DNA of 64,000 bases from Trissonchulus latispiculum (Eukaryota > Nematoda > Enoplea > Enoplida > Ironidae). This document shows, piece by piece, positions 21,884-33,900 of the stretch; the first letter of the stretch is position 1; every line of letters starts with the position of its first letter. Below the pieces are notes generated by a model. That model saw only the letters and a program-made list of their open reading frames with translations. It had not been told where the DNA came from and ran no database searches. The DNA is taken from assembly GCA_030248195.1 (NCBI GenBank), contig JASAND010028439.1, positions 62,001 to 126,000 on the forward strand, given 5' to 3'. The position numbers were made by a program, and so were the translations under genes.

Positions 21884-24044
21884 TCATTTTACACCGTACA
21901 CTATCGCAAATTGCCAACATACAGTTAGCATTCGCTTAAATAGCTCATACCTTTCTAGCAGTTGATAAGAAAGGGTTTGCTGAAATGTCGTCAACTCATT
22001 ATTCATTTACTTTTTGTTTCCATCTTAATTTGCCTTAAATCATTTTCGTATGCTCCTTAAATGACTTGCAATGGAGCCTACTCAGAGAGACATTGCGTCA
22101 ATATTGTTTAAACTCAGGCCGGCCAAATACATTTAAATAAAAATGGAGTCATCTTCCAATTATTTTAACACGGAAAATTAATATCTTAACATGTTGGTAT
22201 CACAAGTTCGAAAAGCCTCATTTACATCTTGTATTTGTACTTCCGTTTGAAAAAATTTCGCTTTGGATTTAGATTGTCGAATCATTGCTGCTTTGAAAAT
22301 GTTAACCACAAGAAACAAGTTCTTTCAGTTTGTCCCGAAAATAAAGGGACAGCAGCAAAGTGTCGTAGAATTCTTGCATTAACTCAAAGCGTTGAATATT
22401 TTGTGTTCAAATCTTTTATCAGGATGTGAGGTTATATATCAGACTTATTGAGGCCCTCACAGCGTATACTCGCTTTTATTAAGCGGTGAAGAGACAGACA
22501 GTAATAGTTTCATTGCCAATACTTTCCCCAATTTCGACATTTGTGAAGAAATAATGTCTAAAATAGCTAGGTAGGTGTTTATCAACTTTTATGTCAACAT
22601 TAGGAAAACCTAAACGCCACAAACCATCCAATTTGAAACAAACATCATCTTTTAAAACTTCTAAAGTCGTATTGACATCTACAGTATACCCCCTTTATTT
22701 GGATTGTATTTATTCAAGCTAGAAATGTTATTTTAATACTTTCTGCCAGTTAAAACAACTTGCAGTTTTAATTTGTATTGATGAAAATTACCGCTGTTGA
22801 GGAGTTCTTTACTTAGTCATCGAGACCAAATCAGAGATAAAAGACAGGTTTGTATTAAATTTAGCGAAGATTTAATTCGGTATTCAAAGTGACAAAATAA
22901 GCACTACTTCGGTTTTGTAGAAAAAAATTCATTGTTTCGTCTAGCCTGTGCCATTAGAGCTAGTAAAAAAGTAAAACTGAGTTGCACCGGTGAATAGGAT
23001 TTGAAAGGGAAAGAAAGAAATAGAAAAAAGAAATTGTAAAGCGCAGATAGATTATTCTTTGAAGTGTTAGCTTAAGGTGCTGGTTCGGGTTCGTGTATTT
23101 TTGGGCTTAAAAAGCGCAATTGTCGTTGAAATTTATTCAAATTTGCTACAATTACATTATTTATCCAATAAAACATGTTAGAAAAGTCACGGCTTGAAAA
23201 TTTGAGTTTTGGAAAAATTAGCTTTATTCCACCATAACTTGCACTGTGACCACCCTACATGGATGAACGTATAGTCATTCGAATGCTCTCACCAAGACCT
23301 TCAACTTTGCTCTTGTGAGTTTTCTTCGATTCCTTAAGGTTTAAGAGATAACAGCGAAAATTGATTTTCGAGGTCCAAAACCGGCCATTTTTCGAAAAAT
23401 CAAATATTGCAAGATTTCGACAGCTTCAACAGCGCTGGTCTGTCGGTCAAGTATTGTCCATATTTGTGGTCCTAAAGGACATCTTACACCCAAAGGAGAG
23501 CTCTCTGCGGTATCTCTGCCGGCGCACAGCAGCGAAAATGTGAAATTTTGAAAATCACAACTAGATTGTTTTGAACACGGATTTCTCTAAATTCATGCAA
23601 TCAGTTAAAAAACGGCTTTACACACGTATCTTTGACAAATTGCCGAGGGCTATTGTTCATGGTTTTGCATTTTGACTTTCAGTTCGAGAGAAATAAGCGT
23701 TCAAACTTAAAAATTTTGACGAAAATCGGACAAAATTTACGTTTTTCTCAAAACCTTTGCTTCTTTACTCGTTAAACAATTTCAGAAAAAACTAGCCCTC
23801 GGGAAGACGTTTCATTTGAAGCCTGAACTGGTCGCTTTTCGTTAGCTTTCCCACACTTCGAGATATCCATGTTCAAAAATTGTTTTCATGTTATTGCAAG
23901 TAGTTGTTCAAATATCATGTTGTCCAAGCCGAAGAGTTGAAATGAGACAGCTATAGTGTACGTAGTTGTAACAAGCACATTCTAAGCTTTAAAATGATAT
24001 AAAAATTATTGTTGAACTCCAAACATTGAGCAAATTACAGTCTT
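21884..24044. other. No recognisable gene
   Basis: AT-rich sequence with only short chance frames on both strands. A palindromic ggccggcc word lies near 22.12 kb. Nothing else is supported. Confidence 0.5.
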
Positions 24045-24455
24045 TCAAAATTTGCTGCAAATACCCGAACTTAAGAACTTGTAGTAAAATAAATAAATAT
24101 ATATAAAAACAGTCAGAGTAGGATTCAGGTCATGCCAAAAATAGAACATCAAAAGATCCCATAATGTCTGCATGTTCTCGGTCTGCCAAACACGCAGCAG
24201 GTGAGAATGAGTTTGCTTGCCTGTCAATGGCGATGCTTTCAGTTTTATGGCTTTCATAATTTCAGACTCCGGGCAAGCCACTAGCTAGCAATTTCTCAAA
24301 GCCCGCATATCTTTCTCTAAAACACTACATCCGGCAAGATCACTATAGAATTCTTTGCAATCTGGTGGCTGCGTCGAAGCTAAACGTTCGGTTGTTAGCG
24401 CTTTGTAGCAGAAATAAGACTTCTGTAAATCGTTTTGTCCGAAAGCGTACACTGT
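24045..24455 (-). pseudogene. Third pPolB fragment
   Basis: A 137-codon stretch matches 33.1-33.5 kb of the main pPolB. Shared blocks include LQKSYFCYKAL (main copy LQKQYFCYSIA), FYSDLAG (FYSNLSG), PLTGKQ (PLTGTG) and LWDLLMFYFWHDLNPTL. It covers the end of the exonuclease domain and the start of the palm-proximal region. An in-frame TAG sits at 24285-24287 and both ends are cut. It lies alone, with no capsid genes near, so it is a separate relic. Confidence 0.8.
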
Positions 24456-24920
24456 AAAAACAATTTCCTAGCTGTTATCTATGTTTCGATGATCACTGTT
24501 GTCATTCAAGAAAAATAGATAACTGTTACCAGATATAAAACATATTGTTTATTACGTATTACTATTGCTTTACCAGACAACCCCGGGAATCACGAAATTC
24601 GATAAACGAGCAGTAGTTATGTAATGTTTGAGTTTAACAACCCCCCCCCGTTACGACATGGCAACTGGTCTGAATTTAGCAACAGATTTAAAACGGCGAA
24701 ACTAGAAAATCGGTATGCCTCGCTGAACACCTGTATATATGGTTTACAACTGTTAATAGTTTGTGCTCGACGATAGAATAGTTTACGACATATCTGGATG
24801 GATTAGTGTTGTAATGAATAAGCTATATCTAAATTACGTATAAACGTAGTAGTAGAGCAAATTAGTATACTAGACCACTTTTAAGCTTGTTATTAGTGTA
24901 CATTTTCCTAACTGTTTCAG
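24456..24920. other. No recognisable gene
   Basis: AT-rich DNA with a run of nine C near 24.64 kb. It includes the intron-like run-up to the acceptor at 24920. Confidence 0.4.
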
Positions 24921-25213
24921 CTGCATTCCGCGCTGATAATGAAGTGGTGGTTCGACTGGTTCCTGTAGCGGCCGCGGTTGGCTTGTGTTTTGTTTTGGTG
25001 GTGGTTTTGTGGCTGATCGTAAAAATTCAACGTAAGAACCAGACTTCTGATGTCTCGAATACCATAGATTTGATCAAATTCAGCGCGGTTGATGAAATCA
25101 TCAATGAGCCGGAGATCAGACTAAATCAGCCTGAACGTCTGATCTGGAATCTGTTGCGGAATCAGAATGTGTTAATTTTTTGTTGTATGTACATATATAT
25201 GTACATGATGTGA
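24921..25213 (+). CDS. Candidate last exon: transmembrane segment and tail
   Basis: An acceptor (ttcctaactgtttcag) is followed by a frame with a hydrophobic helix (VGLCFVLVVVLWLIV), a KIQRKNQ stop-transfer and a tail of about 60 residues containing several Asn/Glu clusters, ending in TGA. The layout is that of a single-pass receptor end. Upstream exons were not found. It is similar in form, not clearly in sequence, to the exons at 27.9 and 29.6 kb. Confidence 0.45.
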
Positions 25214-26968
25214 TCCTAATAATATGTTCATATTTTTCGTAATTTTTCTGTTAGTATAATTGGACTTCAATGGGGCTGTAATGTTATCATATCAGTAGCT
25301 GTTTTTATGGTTGGTATTGTTTTATAAATCTAGACTTGGCATCTTTGAATAAAAAACGAACAAAAATTTGTTAGTCAGAACTGCCGTGCCAGACACTGGA
25401 TGATTTTAGGCAGACTTAATCGACACAGTACAGCTGAATGATAAGCTAAAAATAATAGATAAAAATAATAAAAATAGATAAAAACAGTCTCCTGGCTGGA
25501 ACAATACTGTTTTGTTCCGAAATTGGATTAAGTTTGCTCTAGTTAGATGTAAACTGTGACATAGGTTTCAATTTGTTTTTTGTTAACCGACAGTCTGAAT
25601 TTTTCTAAAAGGTTTCGTATTCCGACCTCTCACGAAAAAATTGAAATATTGATATTTACTCAAATTTCAATGGACGAATTTTTTACTGTACGGTCAACAC
25701 TTCTTTGCTTCAGTTTTTGGAAGGAAAAGTGGTAGTTTATTGCGTCCACGATCTGGCAAATTCGTGATTATTGATTTGGATGTTAAGTAATGAACGGACT
25801 TGATTGGAAGCAGCTACTTTCTGAGCCTATCTAATTAATATTGTACAGTTACAATCGAGCAGCAACAATATCACAAAATAACGATAAAGGTAATTTAAGT
25901 TTCATTTTGGAGTTGTTGAAATGGATTTCACTGTAGAATAGCTAATTTTATAATTTGGTCAACCGATATGCACCAGCATCTGTAATTTACTAATAGCCCA
26001 GCTCATGTTGTTTCTAAGCTTGAATCAACCAACACTTTCAGAAATACTGGAAAATTATAGCCATCAAATTATGTATATAATAGCTTCAACAACATTGTGA
26101 AAACCTAGCTCAAAAACTTAAATAAATCATGGATTTTGCATTAATTGCAAGGACCTGTTTCAGGCTGTAGAGACAACAAAATGTTCATACACTGTTTCTG
26201 CATACGAGTGACATAAAATATAACTGCCAAAACGTCTTTCGCTAGAAGCAACATTAGTGGGCATAGCAATGCTTATGAACCAGTTCGTATTAAAAACAGC
26301 CGGTTTTCCAGAAAAATTGACTTGCATAGAAATATATTAGAGGATCAAATCGCAGCTGAAAATTGTGTCTGATTCGAGAACATCAATAATTTGATCTCAG
26401 CCAGACAATTAATTGCTTGGCGAATTTAAAGTTAGTCTGATTGCGACTTAATCAGCTACTTTGAGGTAAATGTCGAAAACATATTTGTTCCTTTTCTAAC
26501 ATTTAACTTAGTGGAAGCAGTGAACTATATGTCTACATCCTTAGGTTGTATGCGCTAGCACATGCATCTAATTTTTAATTTTGAAAATTCGTTTAGGTTA
26601 GCTAATTCCTCACTGAAATATATTGCAGTAGAATCGAAAATTTAAGCTTCGGTGACGTAAACATGACTCCATTTTTGAAAGGCTAAGAATTCAGTTTATC
26701 AAAAAAGCGTTATGAGACGTGAGCTGATATTTCAAATCAAACTACTTAAAATTTTTGCATGTAATTTTAACTAAAAGTATCCTACAAAGTCAGACTACAT
26801 TGCTTAGGTTAATGCATTGCTGAATCTAAAAAAAAGACAAGACGGAGATTGGATCCAATTACTTAGACAAGAAATTAACGTGAGATTACATAAAGGTCGG
26901 CAACTTTAATCTAAAGGACCACAACTGTAATACTGTTTAGGTCTGAATCCCGAGACTCTTGAAAACAT
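25214..26968. other. No recognisable gene
   Basis: AT-rich sequence with only short frames; the aataatagataaaaa words near 25.45 kb are low complexity. No repeat or gene is supported. Confidence 0.5.
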
Positions 26969-27639
26969 TTGCTTACAGACAATTTTAATTTTCGTGGAAG
27001 CGACAGTTTTCCAGATTGTCAGCTTTGCATTAAAGCTGACTCAAAGAGTGGACCTGGCCTGGTGCTTAACAAGATTGTTTTGCAATGGGGACACCTGGGC
27101 CAAGAAACGCTATTTAGTGATTCAGAAATCGTTTCCCAATGGTTAGGCATGGCGCATTAATCCAGAAAGAGCAAATCACAGAGGGTTTTCCGTTTGACTC
27201 GATTTTATAAGGACTTCGCTTTGACAATTCTGAATCCGGTTCGTGTTATTCTATCGCCAAAAGTTGCGATTAAAATGTTACACTCTACAGAATCTGTATT
27301 TGGGTTCACAAATTCTGAAGTTTACTACACAACAATAAATATACAAAAGGTTTGGATTACTCTACAAGTGGAATATATCTTAGATAACAATTTCGTCGGA
27401 TGCTTGCATACGATCTGTTATTTCGTTTTTTACGATTACTGGCAATCGATATTGAAAGATGCTACTGTGTATATGTACACAAAGAAAATATCTTCCTCCC
27501 CTTATTTGCAAGCATACAAACAATGGACCAACGGGCAGGCTGAATGTTTGGCTACTTCGACACGAATTTCCCCCTATGGAACGAGTCTACGGTGGAAGTC
27601 ATCTATTTGGACGCTATTTATAACTCATTTTGTTTGCAA

Positions 27640-27876
27640 AAAGCTTATTTTAGATGTGCTAGCAATTTTTTCCGATTTGTTGTCGGCATTGCCACTCTTT
27701 GGAAATATTTGAGACTTTTAAAACTTTTGCTGATCACATTAAAAATTTCCATCCTTTTCCTGAACAAGAATAGCTGTATTTTTGCAAACAATGTTCCGTG
27801 TGAGAGAAGGTGCACAAGAACTGATAGTACACGAACACCTCGCCCATGGTACAGATCTTGTGTCATTACAAAATGA
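27640..27876 (+). pseudogene. Decayed C2H2 zinc-finger exon (first relic)
   Basis: One frame holds a good finger: CRHCHSLEIF...FADHIKNFH (C-x2-C ... H-x4-H). A TAG follows, then YFCKQC, and in another frame VREGAQELIVHEHLAHG, which together look like a second finger split by a frameshift. The exon ends at a GTAAGT donor about 13 residues after the finger. A similar finger with a GTAAGA donor at the same relative place lies at 53.5 kb (-). Function would be nucleic-acid binding; the parent gene is unknown. Confidence 0.45.
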
Positions 27877-27947
27877 AGCTGATGTAAGTTTTATTCATAT
27901 CAGCAGTCCTAAACAATGGCAGTCAAAGATAACAACATTACCACATT

Positions 27948-28163
27948 TTAGAGTGGGACCGTAGTTGAACGATAAACACTAGAAAAAGAATTGTCAGTTT
28001 GTAGTAAAATCATATCCATTTCGATATCTATCGGAGTTGGCTGAGACGGAGTAATTGCAGACGACAGTTTAAAATATATTTTTATTGAAATAATCAATAT
28101 GAGCAAGGAACCAAGAGTCCCCATTACAGCCAACAGTATCCAAAGCCATAACAAACTAGTCTT
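27948..28163 (-). CDS. Candidate last exon: transmembrane segment and tail
   Basis: An acceptor (ttattttttcag) is followed by a hydrophobic helix (LWLWILLAVMGTLGSLLILI), a basic stop-transfer (SIKIYFK) and a 40-residue tail with SSVYRSTT near its end, then a stop at 27948. The open frame, good acceptor and compact layout support a real terminal exon of a type I membrane protein. The ectodomain exons should lie to the right but were not found before the 29.6-kb gene. Confidence 0.5.
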   Translation of the reverse strand, partial: KTSLLWLWILLAVMGTLGSLLILIISIKIYFKLSSAITPSQPTPIDIEMDMILLQTDNSFSSVYRSTTVPL

Positions 28164-28454
28164 CTGAAAAAATAAATATTGACCTTACTTGAATAGCTTA
28201 TTGTATTTTATAATCTAATCAGTTGGATAATAGCCAGCTTATTCGGCTTGTAAAATTAGATTGTTACGTTGTCAGTCGAACTACTATGTCTTGTGTTAGG
28301 GCCTTTGTTGCCAAATTTTAAACTCCTGAAGCAATGTTTAGTACAAAAATATCCTGTAGACGTTGAACTAGTACACTGATTTTGAATTGATTATTGACTT
28401 TAGTTTTATTAGGCAAACGTTCTGTGAAAAGAAGTTGATAGAAATTTTCATATT

Positions 28455-28905
28455 AAATGCTTAAAAACCCAAGGAAGCGGATAAGATCTGTAGTGAACTT
28501 TAATACAGAATTTTCTAACCGTTCATATTGACTGTCTAAAAACAGAAGGCAGAGGATACGATCTGTAGCAAAATTTAATACAGAAACTTAACTTTGGTGC
28601 GCTTTAGCTTTTTTAAGGTGTATTATATCAGCTTAAAAGTTAACTTATAACCTATTGTCTAAAAACTTAAGGCAGAGGATACGATCTGTAGCAAAATTTA
28701 ATACAGAAACTTAACTTTGGTGCGCTTTAGCTTTTTTAAGGTGTATTATATCAGCTTAAAAGTTAACTTATAACCTATTGTCTAGAAACTTAAGGCAGAG
28801 GATAATACTTGTAGCAAACTTTACTACAGAAATTCAACTTTGGTGTGCTTTAGCTTTCTTAAGGTGTATTTTATCAGCTTAAAAGCTAACTTCTATCCTA
28901 TAAAG
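28455..28905 (+). repeat. 123-bp tandem repeat array
   Basis: About 3.5 units; the word ggcagaggata recurs at exactly 123-bp steps, and a shorter, more diverged unit leads the array. Two units are nearly identical. There is no coding capacity. Confidence 0.9.
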
Positions 28906-28921
28906 TTATGTTTAGTACTGA

Positions 28922-29430
28922 AAGCGTGAATTATATTTCCGATCGTTTGCGGCGTATTGTTATAATGGAAACATCCAGTATTTCTGATCCAACAATAGTA
29001 GCATACCTCTAGGAGGGGGATTATTTATCGAAGTGGGACGTTGTGGCCTAAAACGTGGGTTTCCATGCATAACCCTGAAGCATTATGCTGTAAGCGCCCA
29101 AAATCCGGATATCCTTCTTCCAGACAAGGCGAAAGGCGGACTCATTATATTTTCGGGTCAGTTTAAGAAGCTTGTAAGGATGACCGATGATTTTCTTACA
29201 AAATTAGCAGAGGAGGAGACCAGAGCAGAACAAGAGGAGGCCGAGCAGCGGAAGAAGGAAGCGATTCTGGGCGTATTCACAAGTCGTTACAAGAAAGCCG
29301 TAAAAGAAAAGCTGCTAAGGATATCGACCTCTTGGATATCCCCCTAAAAGTCCGAAAGGAAAAAAGGGCGGCAAAGCCAAAACCGGGGCTCGCGATTTTA
29401 TCCTTTCTGAAGCGCAGGAAGAAACCGGTG
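28922..29430 (+). pseudogene. Decayed PC4-like conserved gene (second relic)
   Basis: Homologous to 5847-6224 (-): DRLRRIVIMETSSISDPTI, then after a frameshift VGRCGLKRGFPCITLKHY, then GGLIIFSGQFKKLVRMTDDF and a long acidic/basic helix (KLAEEETRAEQEEAEQRKK). The tail is Lys-rich and changes frame again near 29.34 kb. Two unlinked broken copies suggest a gene carried by a mobile element. The PC4-like reading is tentative. Confidence 0.45.
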
Positions 29431-29644
29431 TTGAGGCAAGTTTTCAAAGGAATTTTATTTTAATGAAAATTATTCGAAATTGTCGCAAATTATGATACAG
29501 CATTGCAGATTTCTAGTTGTCTAAAACTATTTTGAATGAGCACTAGAGTTTTAGAGAACAGTGCTAGTTAGTAGTCACCTGATGTGATTTTGAAAACCAT
29601 CAACCATTTCGACATTTGGGGTGCTATAGTAAGGTAGTTGCCGT

Positions 29645-30427
29645 TCAGGGCATCGATGATGGTTGGTGTAGTTCTCTCCTAAAATGACGTAATTCATATC
29701 CGTCGTCATCCGTGGTAGCAGCAGTAGTAGTAGTCGTGGGTTCGCAAATACTTTGCCTATTCACTTTTTTAAATTTTCGCTGAAGCAAAAAATATCCACA
29801 AAGTGTTGTGGCGACTGAGACACATACGGATACTAAAAACATACCGACAGATGCTATGATTAGCTCCAGTTTGCTGGCAAAGTATTTGCTTACTTTAACT
29901 GTTACTACACTGGTTGTGTAATCAGGTTGCCCCGTGCTCTGGGTTGTGACGTTGACTGATGTGACCAACGTTGGACTCCGTGTTGTGTCCATCAATCGGC
30001 TGGTGGTTGTATAGCCGGGGCCCCGGCTTGGACTACTCGTAACAAGTGTTGTTGTGTCAGAAGTACTGCTTGTTGACAGCAATGTTTTACCAGTCATCAG
30101 TTTCTCCCAAGTCGTTATTCTGTTATTGTTTATCTTAGTTTGTCCTGATCTCATTGCAAGCCATTGAAAGCATGTTCCAGCTTTAGCACATCCGGAAGCA
30201 AAGTTTACGATGCGCAGTCCCTCCAATTGTTCTACATAGGCGGTAATGCTGACCTTGCAGTTTTCGAAAAAGTTTATTATTTCATATTCACTGGCAATTG
30301 GTGGAAACGGCAATTGGTGGAAACGGCAATTGCGGAAATTCCGACAAAGGCTTAGAGCAGTCGATAACTTTAAATTGTGGATAACAATCGCAGAATCCAC
30401 AACAGGGAACAGACTGACTGAACACAT
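29645..30427 (-). CDS. LRR N-cap/mucin-stalk single-pass receptor exon, frameshifted
   Basis: One long exon after an acceptor (ttttaaattttag). In one frame its start reads as an LRR N-terminal cap: CCGFCDCYPQFKVIDC then LSEFPQLP. After a 16-bp tandem duplication (30293-30308 and 30309-30324) the other frame carries on with a Cys-containing ectodomain, INNNRIT, a long Ser/Thr-rich stalk (about residues 110-175), a transmembrane helix (IIASVGMFLVSVCVSV), basic stop-transfer and a cytoplasmic tail with DDDGYELRHF and a stop. The ATG-initiated frame of 260 codons skips the N-cap. The 16-bp duplication therefore breaks an otherwise coherent receptor. Adhesion or immune recognition is a guess. Confidence 0.55.
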   Translation of the reverse strand: MCSVSLFPVVDSAIVIHNLKLSTALSLCRNFRNCRFHQLPFPPIASEYEIINFFENCKVSITAYVEQLEGLRIVNFASGCAKAGTCFQWLAMRSGQTKINNNRITTWEKLMTGKTLLSTSSTSDTTTLVTSSPSRGPGYTTTSRLMDTTRSPTLVTSVNVTTQSTGQPDYTTSVVTVKVSKYFASKLELIIASVGMFLVSVCVSVATTLCGYFLLQRKFKKVNRQSICEPTTTTTAATTDDDGYELRHFRRELHQPSSMP

Positions 30428-30949
30428 CTAAAATTTAAAATTATGTGCATACAGTATTTTGCATTACTGTTTAGACCGATTGATATCACTGAATCAGATG
30501 TACCGGAAATAATATTATGTTATCATAGATGGATATTAAAGGTAATTTTACTCGCATGTTGAATCCATGCCTGTGTTCGAATTGAGAGCAATTAATAAGA
30601 GGAATACCCAGGACCATATACTTTAATTCCTAGAACATAAGAGAATATCAACAAACATCCAAAAAGACGCCGCAAGCGGCGTCCCGCGCGCCCCCCACCA
30701 ACCCCTCCCCCCGGACCCGGGTGAGGAGGAGGAGAGGGGGATAGTTCTCAGTTTCTGCAACCTACAACTTAAATACGATCGAAATTAAGCCCGCAGTCAA
30801 GTTGAAGACAAATTGTTTTAGTTTTATTATTCTTTCTTTGTTTATTTCATCATGTTTCATTTCATGAAAGTCATTCACTTGGAGTTGGACTTACAATACA
30901 CAACGTTTTGTGCAGTTATATGCTTTTTGTTTTTAGTTGCTGACAGGAA

Positions 30950-33900
30950 TCAAAAATCACTGGCCCCGAACTCTGACGAAGCTTCGCTGGAGAAGTTAAT
31001 CACCGACTACGAAAATGAAATTTTTTAGTTTTATCATAATATACAGAGCAATGGGGAGAAACAGATATTCAATTTCCCAGTTAGCGGCTTCAGCTCTACT
31101 GAGTTACTAAATGCAATCGATAAAGTTTATGATCAAAAGAGAGCAGCATTCAAATTTAACATTCATTTAGGTTTCGTGCTCCAGAATACACGGACGAGGA
31201 ATACCGGTACTTTTATCCTGTGATAACACAGCTCTTTTCAGAAATCCACGTTGTATCCACAGTAGGGAAGCCCTTGAAGGTCTAAAGGAGGAGTTCGATA
31301 AGATTGACTTTGAAGAAAAAGTTTCTAATGAGGATAGAATGTCTAGTGACTGGACTTTCGTTAAGGCTTCTAACATTAACGTAGTTGTATATAATATGAA
31401 GTTTCCTCTTCAAGGGGGGTCCTCTGATAGCAGTTTGTTGCCGCCTTGCTACAGAAGCCGAAAAGGACGCCAACTGCTCTGCTGCCCGCCAGCAGAAACA
31501 GAAAATCTCTTTTTCTGGCGTTGCCTAGCAAGTGGCTTAAAGAGGGCAAAGCGGATGAATCGCACATTGAGACAGGCCCGAAAACTTAGGAATATTTCTG
31601 TTGCAAAGCACCCATCTTCTTCTGAGATAACATTAGAGTCACAATCACTGATCGAGCGACTGTTTAACTGTTCTGTCTACGTCTACATTTGCGATGAATC
31701 AGGACTCAAAAAGAGCTGGTCAGAAAACCAGACCGCTCCACCCAACAACAGAGATTAAATCTTCTGCTTTGGCAACAACACTTTTCTTACATCCCCAATT
31801 TGTCTGCTTTCCTCCATTGAGTTATTTGCACAGATTATGGGAAATTCTTCACCTATGCCTCACATCGCCGGGCTCATTCTTGTTTTAAAGTCAGAAAGTT
31901 GTACAAAATCGGAAAATTTTCGCCTGTTTTACACATTTTACGGAAGCTTCAAAATTTCGGAATTAATTTCAATTAAAAGTCAGTGCTTAGAGAACTGACT
32001 AAGGGCCTATTTCTTTAAAGATTAAAATGGTCGGATTAAACGGATTAAAAATCAGCCGGATTAGAATCTTAATTTTTATTTCTTTAATGCAGGATTAAAC
32101 GGATTAAACGTTTAATCCGAGTATTTTTAATCCGGGGATTAAACGAGTTGATTTTAATCCATTTAATCCGCCATTAAAGAAACAGCGATTAAAAATTTTA
32201 ATCCGCCAACTTTTAATCCGTTTAATCCGCGTAGCTGCACGAGGATTAAAAGTTAGTTGAAAATGCAGGCGGAGGATTAAACGGATTAAAATTAATCTTT
32301 AAAGAAACAGCGATTAAGTAGGTCGGATTAATTAACTCGTTGATTTTTTAATCCGAAGTGTGAATAAAGACACCGGATTAGTTGATTAAAATTTTAATCC
32401 TAGGTGCATTAAAGAAATAGGATTAAATTTAATGCGTTCAACTCGTTTAACTCGCTGGATTACATTTTAATCCGTTTAATCCGATGAGCTATTTATTTAA
32501 TGCGGATTAATTTTAATCTAATTCGTTTAATCTTTAAGGAAATAGGGCCTAAGTTTGTTTGTATATTTGACTGCGAAAGTTTTCTTCTACCGCCTACAGC
32601 GCAAAGTTCTAATCCAGGTTCTAAAGTACACTACACCGAACGGCACGAGGTTTGTGCTATAGGAATTTTATCAAATGTACCCAATTATGATGATGTTCAA
32701 ATTTTTCGCGGAAAAGAATGTGTCGTTTCGTTTGTTACCAGACTGTTGCAAATTAGTGCGGCAGCAGCTGAGATCACTACTGCTTCAGTTAGTTCAATGT
32801 TCGAGCAGTTAGATCAAATTAAAGCAGACTCAGAAAGTTCAGGTCGTTCAGTCACATTAAAAAAGTTGCTAAACTGAATTTGGAATTAGTATTTCAACGA
32901 CTTCATATTGAGTATATTCAACGACTGCCGATACTAGGTTTTAACAGCTCCAAATACGACATTGAGCTTCTCAAACGTGATTTGTTTCCCGAGCTTCAAA
33001 AGCAGCAAATCGGCGGAATTCAGTCAATTATGAGGAAGGGCACAAAATATCGGAGCATTTTCACAAAACAGTTGGTGTTTCCGATATAATGTCCTACATG
33101 GGCAGTCAAAAATCATCTCTCCGAGAGTACATACGTTCTTTCGGCAGAATAGAATTGCAGAAACAGTATTTTTGTTATTCGATTGCTACGCTGGCACGTT
33201 TAGATGATCCGAATCCGCCAAGTTATGATGATTTTTATAGTAATCTTTCGGGCGAATACGTTCTAGAAACAGAATACCGAAACCTTTGCGAGTTGTCAGC
33301 ACGAGGGAAATCTAAGCAGGAAGCTTTGTCTGCAATGAAAATACAAGATGTACCTCTTACGGGTACCGGAAAATTATAGGAAATTCTGGATATATGGAAA
33401 AATAAGAATATGACTTGTTTATGGGACTTGCTATCTATGGTACGATCTAAAACCTACTTTGGCAGCTTTCGAAGTACACTATGAAGAATTCAAAAAATTG
33501 GGGATTGACATGCTTAAATCGTATATAAGTCTGCCTGCAATTGCACTTCCTTTCATGCTTAGTATGGGGGAGCCGCCCAACTACTTTGTACTACTCGATA
33601 GCGAGTCTGATAAAATGTTGAGGAAAGGTTTAGTAGGAGGTCCATCGCTAGTCTTTTCTAGGCATGTAGAAGTAGTGGGCAAACCATTATACTCGGATAA
33701 ACCGAATTCGAAAATAGTAAAAAATATTTTATTGCTTGACTGCAATGCCATGAATTTATCCACTGCTATGGAGCGCCAGTTGACAGGACCATATGTGGTA
33801 CACAAAAAGAGTAATAGCTACAAACCTCTACTTTGTAACAAAGCATCCGGCGCAATGCAGTATTTGTCGTATATGTTTTTTTTGTTAGACGTGTTAATCT

